Under the pieces are notes generated by a model. That model was not told where the DNA came from and searched no databases. It saw only the letters and a program-made list of their open reading frames with translations. The position numbers were made by a program, and so were the translations under genes. Shown one piece after another: positions 39,827-40,047 of a DNA stretch of 40,047 bases (positions are counted from its first letter, which is position 1; each line of letters begins with the position of its first letter). Source of the DNA: an uncultured Oscillospiraceae bacterium (GTDB lineage: Bacteria; Bacillota; Clostridia; Oscillospirales; Oscillospiraceae); contig CAJUQD010000022.1 in the NCBI GenBank assembly GCA_910588105.1, positions 1 through 40,047 of the forward strand, in the 5' to 3' direction.

Positions 39827-39976
39827 GCATTGTGGGAATGTGTATAACTGGCTGTTTTATGGAGTTGTGGGTAACTCTGTTTGCAGGACATGGGAAAGCG
39901 GCTCTTTGGCTTTTCCATGTGCTGTGAATAGAGTTATCCATGACGGAATAGCCTGTTATGCACATTTCCACAATGC
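39827..39976 (+). ncRNA. Long near-palindrome, possible structured RNA
   Basis: GCATTGTGG (39827) to CCACAATGC (39976) are the outer ends of two approximately 70-base arms that pair along their length with one 4-base bulge and a short apical loop (GGCTCTTT region, about 39900). About ten of the imperfect positions are G-U or U-G on the plus strand and only a few are true mismatches. No promoter is identified. It could be an RNA hairpin, a single-strand DNA structure of a mobile element, or another repeat. 39977-40047 holds no gene I can support. Confidence 0.4.
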
Positions 39977-40047
39977 TTGTCTTTTGGCCTTTGTTTCTTT
40001 GGTTTGGAATAGTGTGGTGCTGGCGGTCTATCTCTTGTTTTCGGTTG

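Noticed and set aside
39839..39964. DnaA boxes (TTATACACA and TTATGCACA) suggesting a replication origin
   Set aside because: The two matches are mirror partners in the arms of the long palindrome, so their similarity follows from pairing; there is no DnaA-box cluster, dnaA or rep gene.
1..40047. CRISPR array, tRNA or rRNA genes, integrase-type att sites
   Set aside because: No regularly spaced direct repeats, tRNA-like cloverleaf or rRNA sequence noticed on reading; a tRNAscan or Rfam search was not possible here.

Overview
The window is GC-rich Gram-positive-type DNA. Ribosome-binding sites are strong (GGAGG-like), solute-binding proteins are lipoproteins, and the transport and sugar genes are Bacillota families: a lactose/cellobiose-type PTS with a PRD regulator, YesL, FeoAB with a small Cys-rich partner, tandem MgtC, and CheX-type phosphatase signalling. 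This suggests a gut-associated Clostridia/Oscillospirales bacterium. The lineage is an inference; there is no rRNA or tRNA to confirm it.

Layout. (1) 63-5190: a ZIP metal transporter (minus) diverges from a phosphorelay operon made of a 7TM hybrid histidine kinase with REC and HPt, a stand-alone receiver, and a CheX-receiver fusion. (2) 5308-9988: an AraC-type regulator diverges from rhaBAD (L-rhamnose to DHAP and lactaldehyde). rhaB carries an in-frame hairpin insertion and has lost its C-terminus at a second hairpin element. (3) 10227-19376: a sialic-acid-like catabolic region with an SGNH hydrolase and YesL (minus), an AGE-family 2-epimerase, an ABC importer (lipoprotein plus two permeases), a YhcH protein and a NanA-type lyase. 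It is followed by a permease remnant and a frameshifted PHP-domain gene. (4) 19377-23457: a small repeat element, a decayed lipoprotein gene, two tandem MgtC/SapB genes and a TGS-uridine-kinase-type nucleoside kinase. (5) 23714-34565: an approximately 11-kb minus-strand cluster holding a complete PTS (EI, HPr, EIIA, EIIB, EIIC), an RDD membrane protein, a BglG/LicR-type PRD activator, and two secreted discoidin-domain enzymes, one a six-hairpin GH63-like glycosidase and one a PIG-L deacetylase. (6) 34780-38835: an iron-uptake operon (feoA, feoA, feoB, a 46-aa Cys-rich protein and a truncated DtxR-like gene fused to a ZIP fragment), divergent from an intact DtxR/MntR-type regulator, with four GTTAG-N6-CTAAC sites. 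(7) 38836-40047: an AT-rich accessory patch with a sigma-like gene remnant, an XRE/DUF3796 pair with its own operator, a MITE-like element and a roughly 150-nt near-palindrome whose mismatches are mostly G-U pairs on the plus strand.

How it fits together. Most of the window is carbohydrate capture (rhamnose, sialic acid or an acylated amino sugar, and a glycan processed outside the cell then imported by a dedicated PTS), plus metal homeostasis (ZIP, FeoAB, MgtC, DtxR-like repressors). The least ordinary items are the self-contained PTS with secreted deacetylase and hydrolase and a candidate activator site, the hairpin-forming insertions in and around rhaB, the regulator/transporter chimeric junction at 34880, and the G-U-rich long hairpin at the right end.
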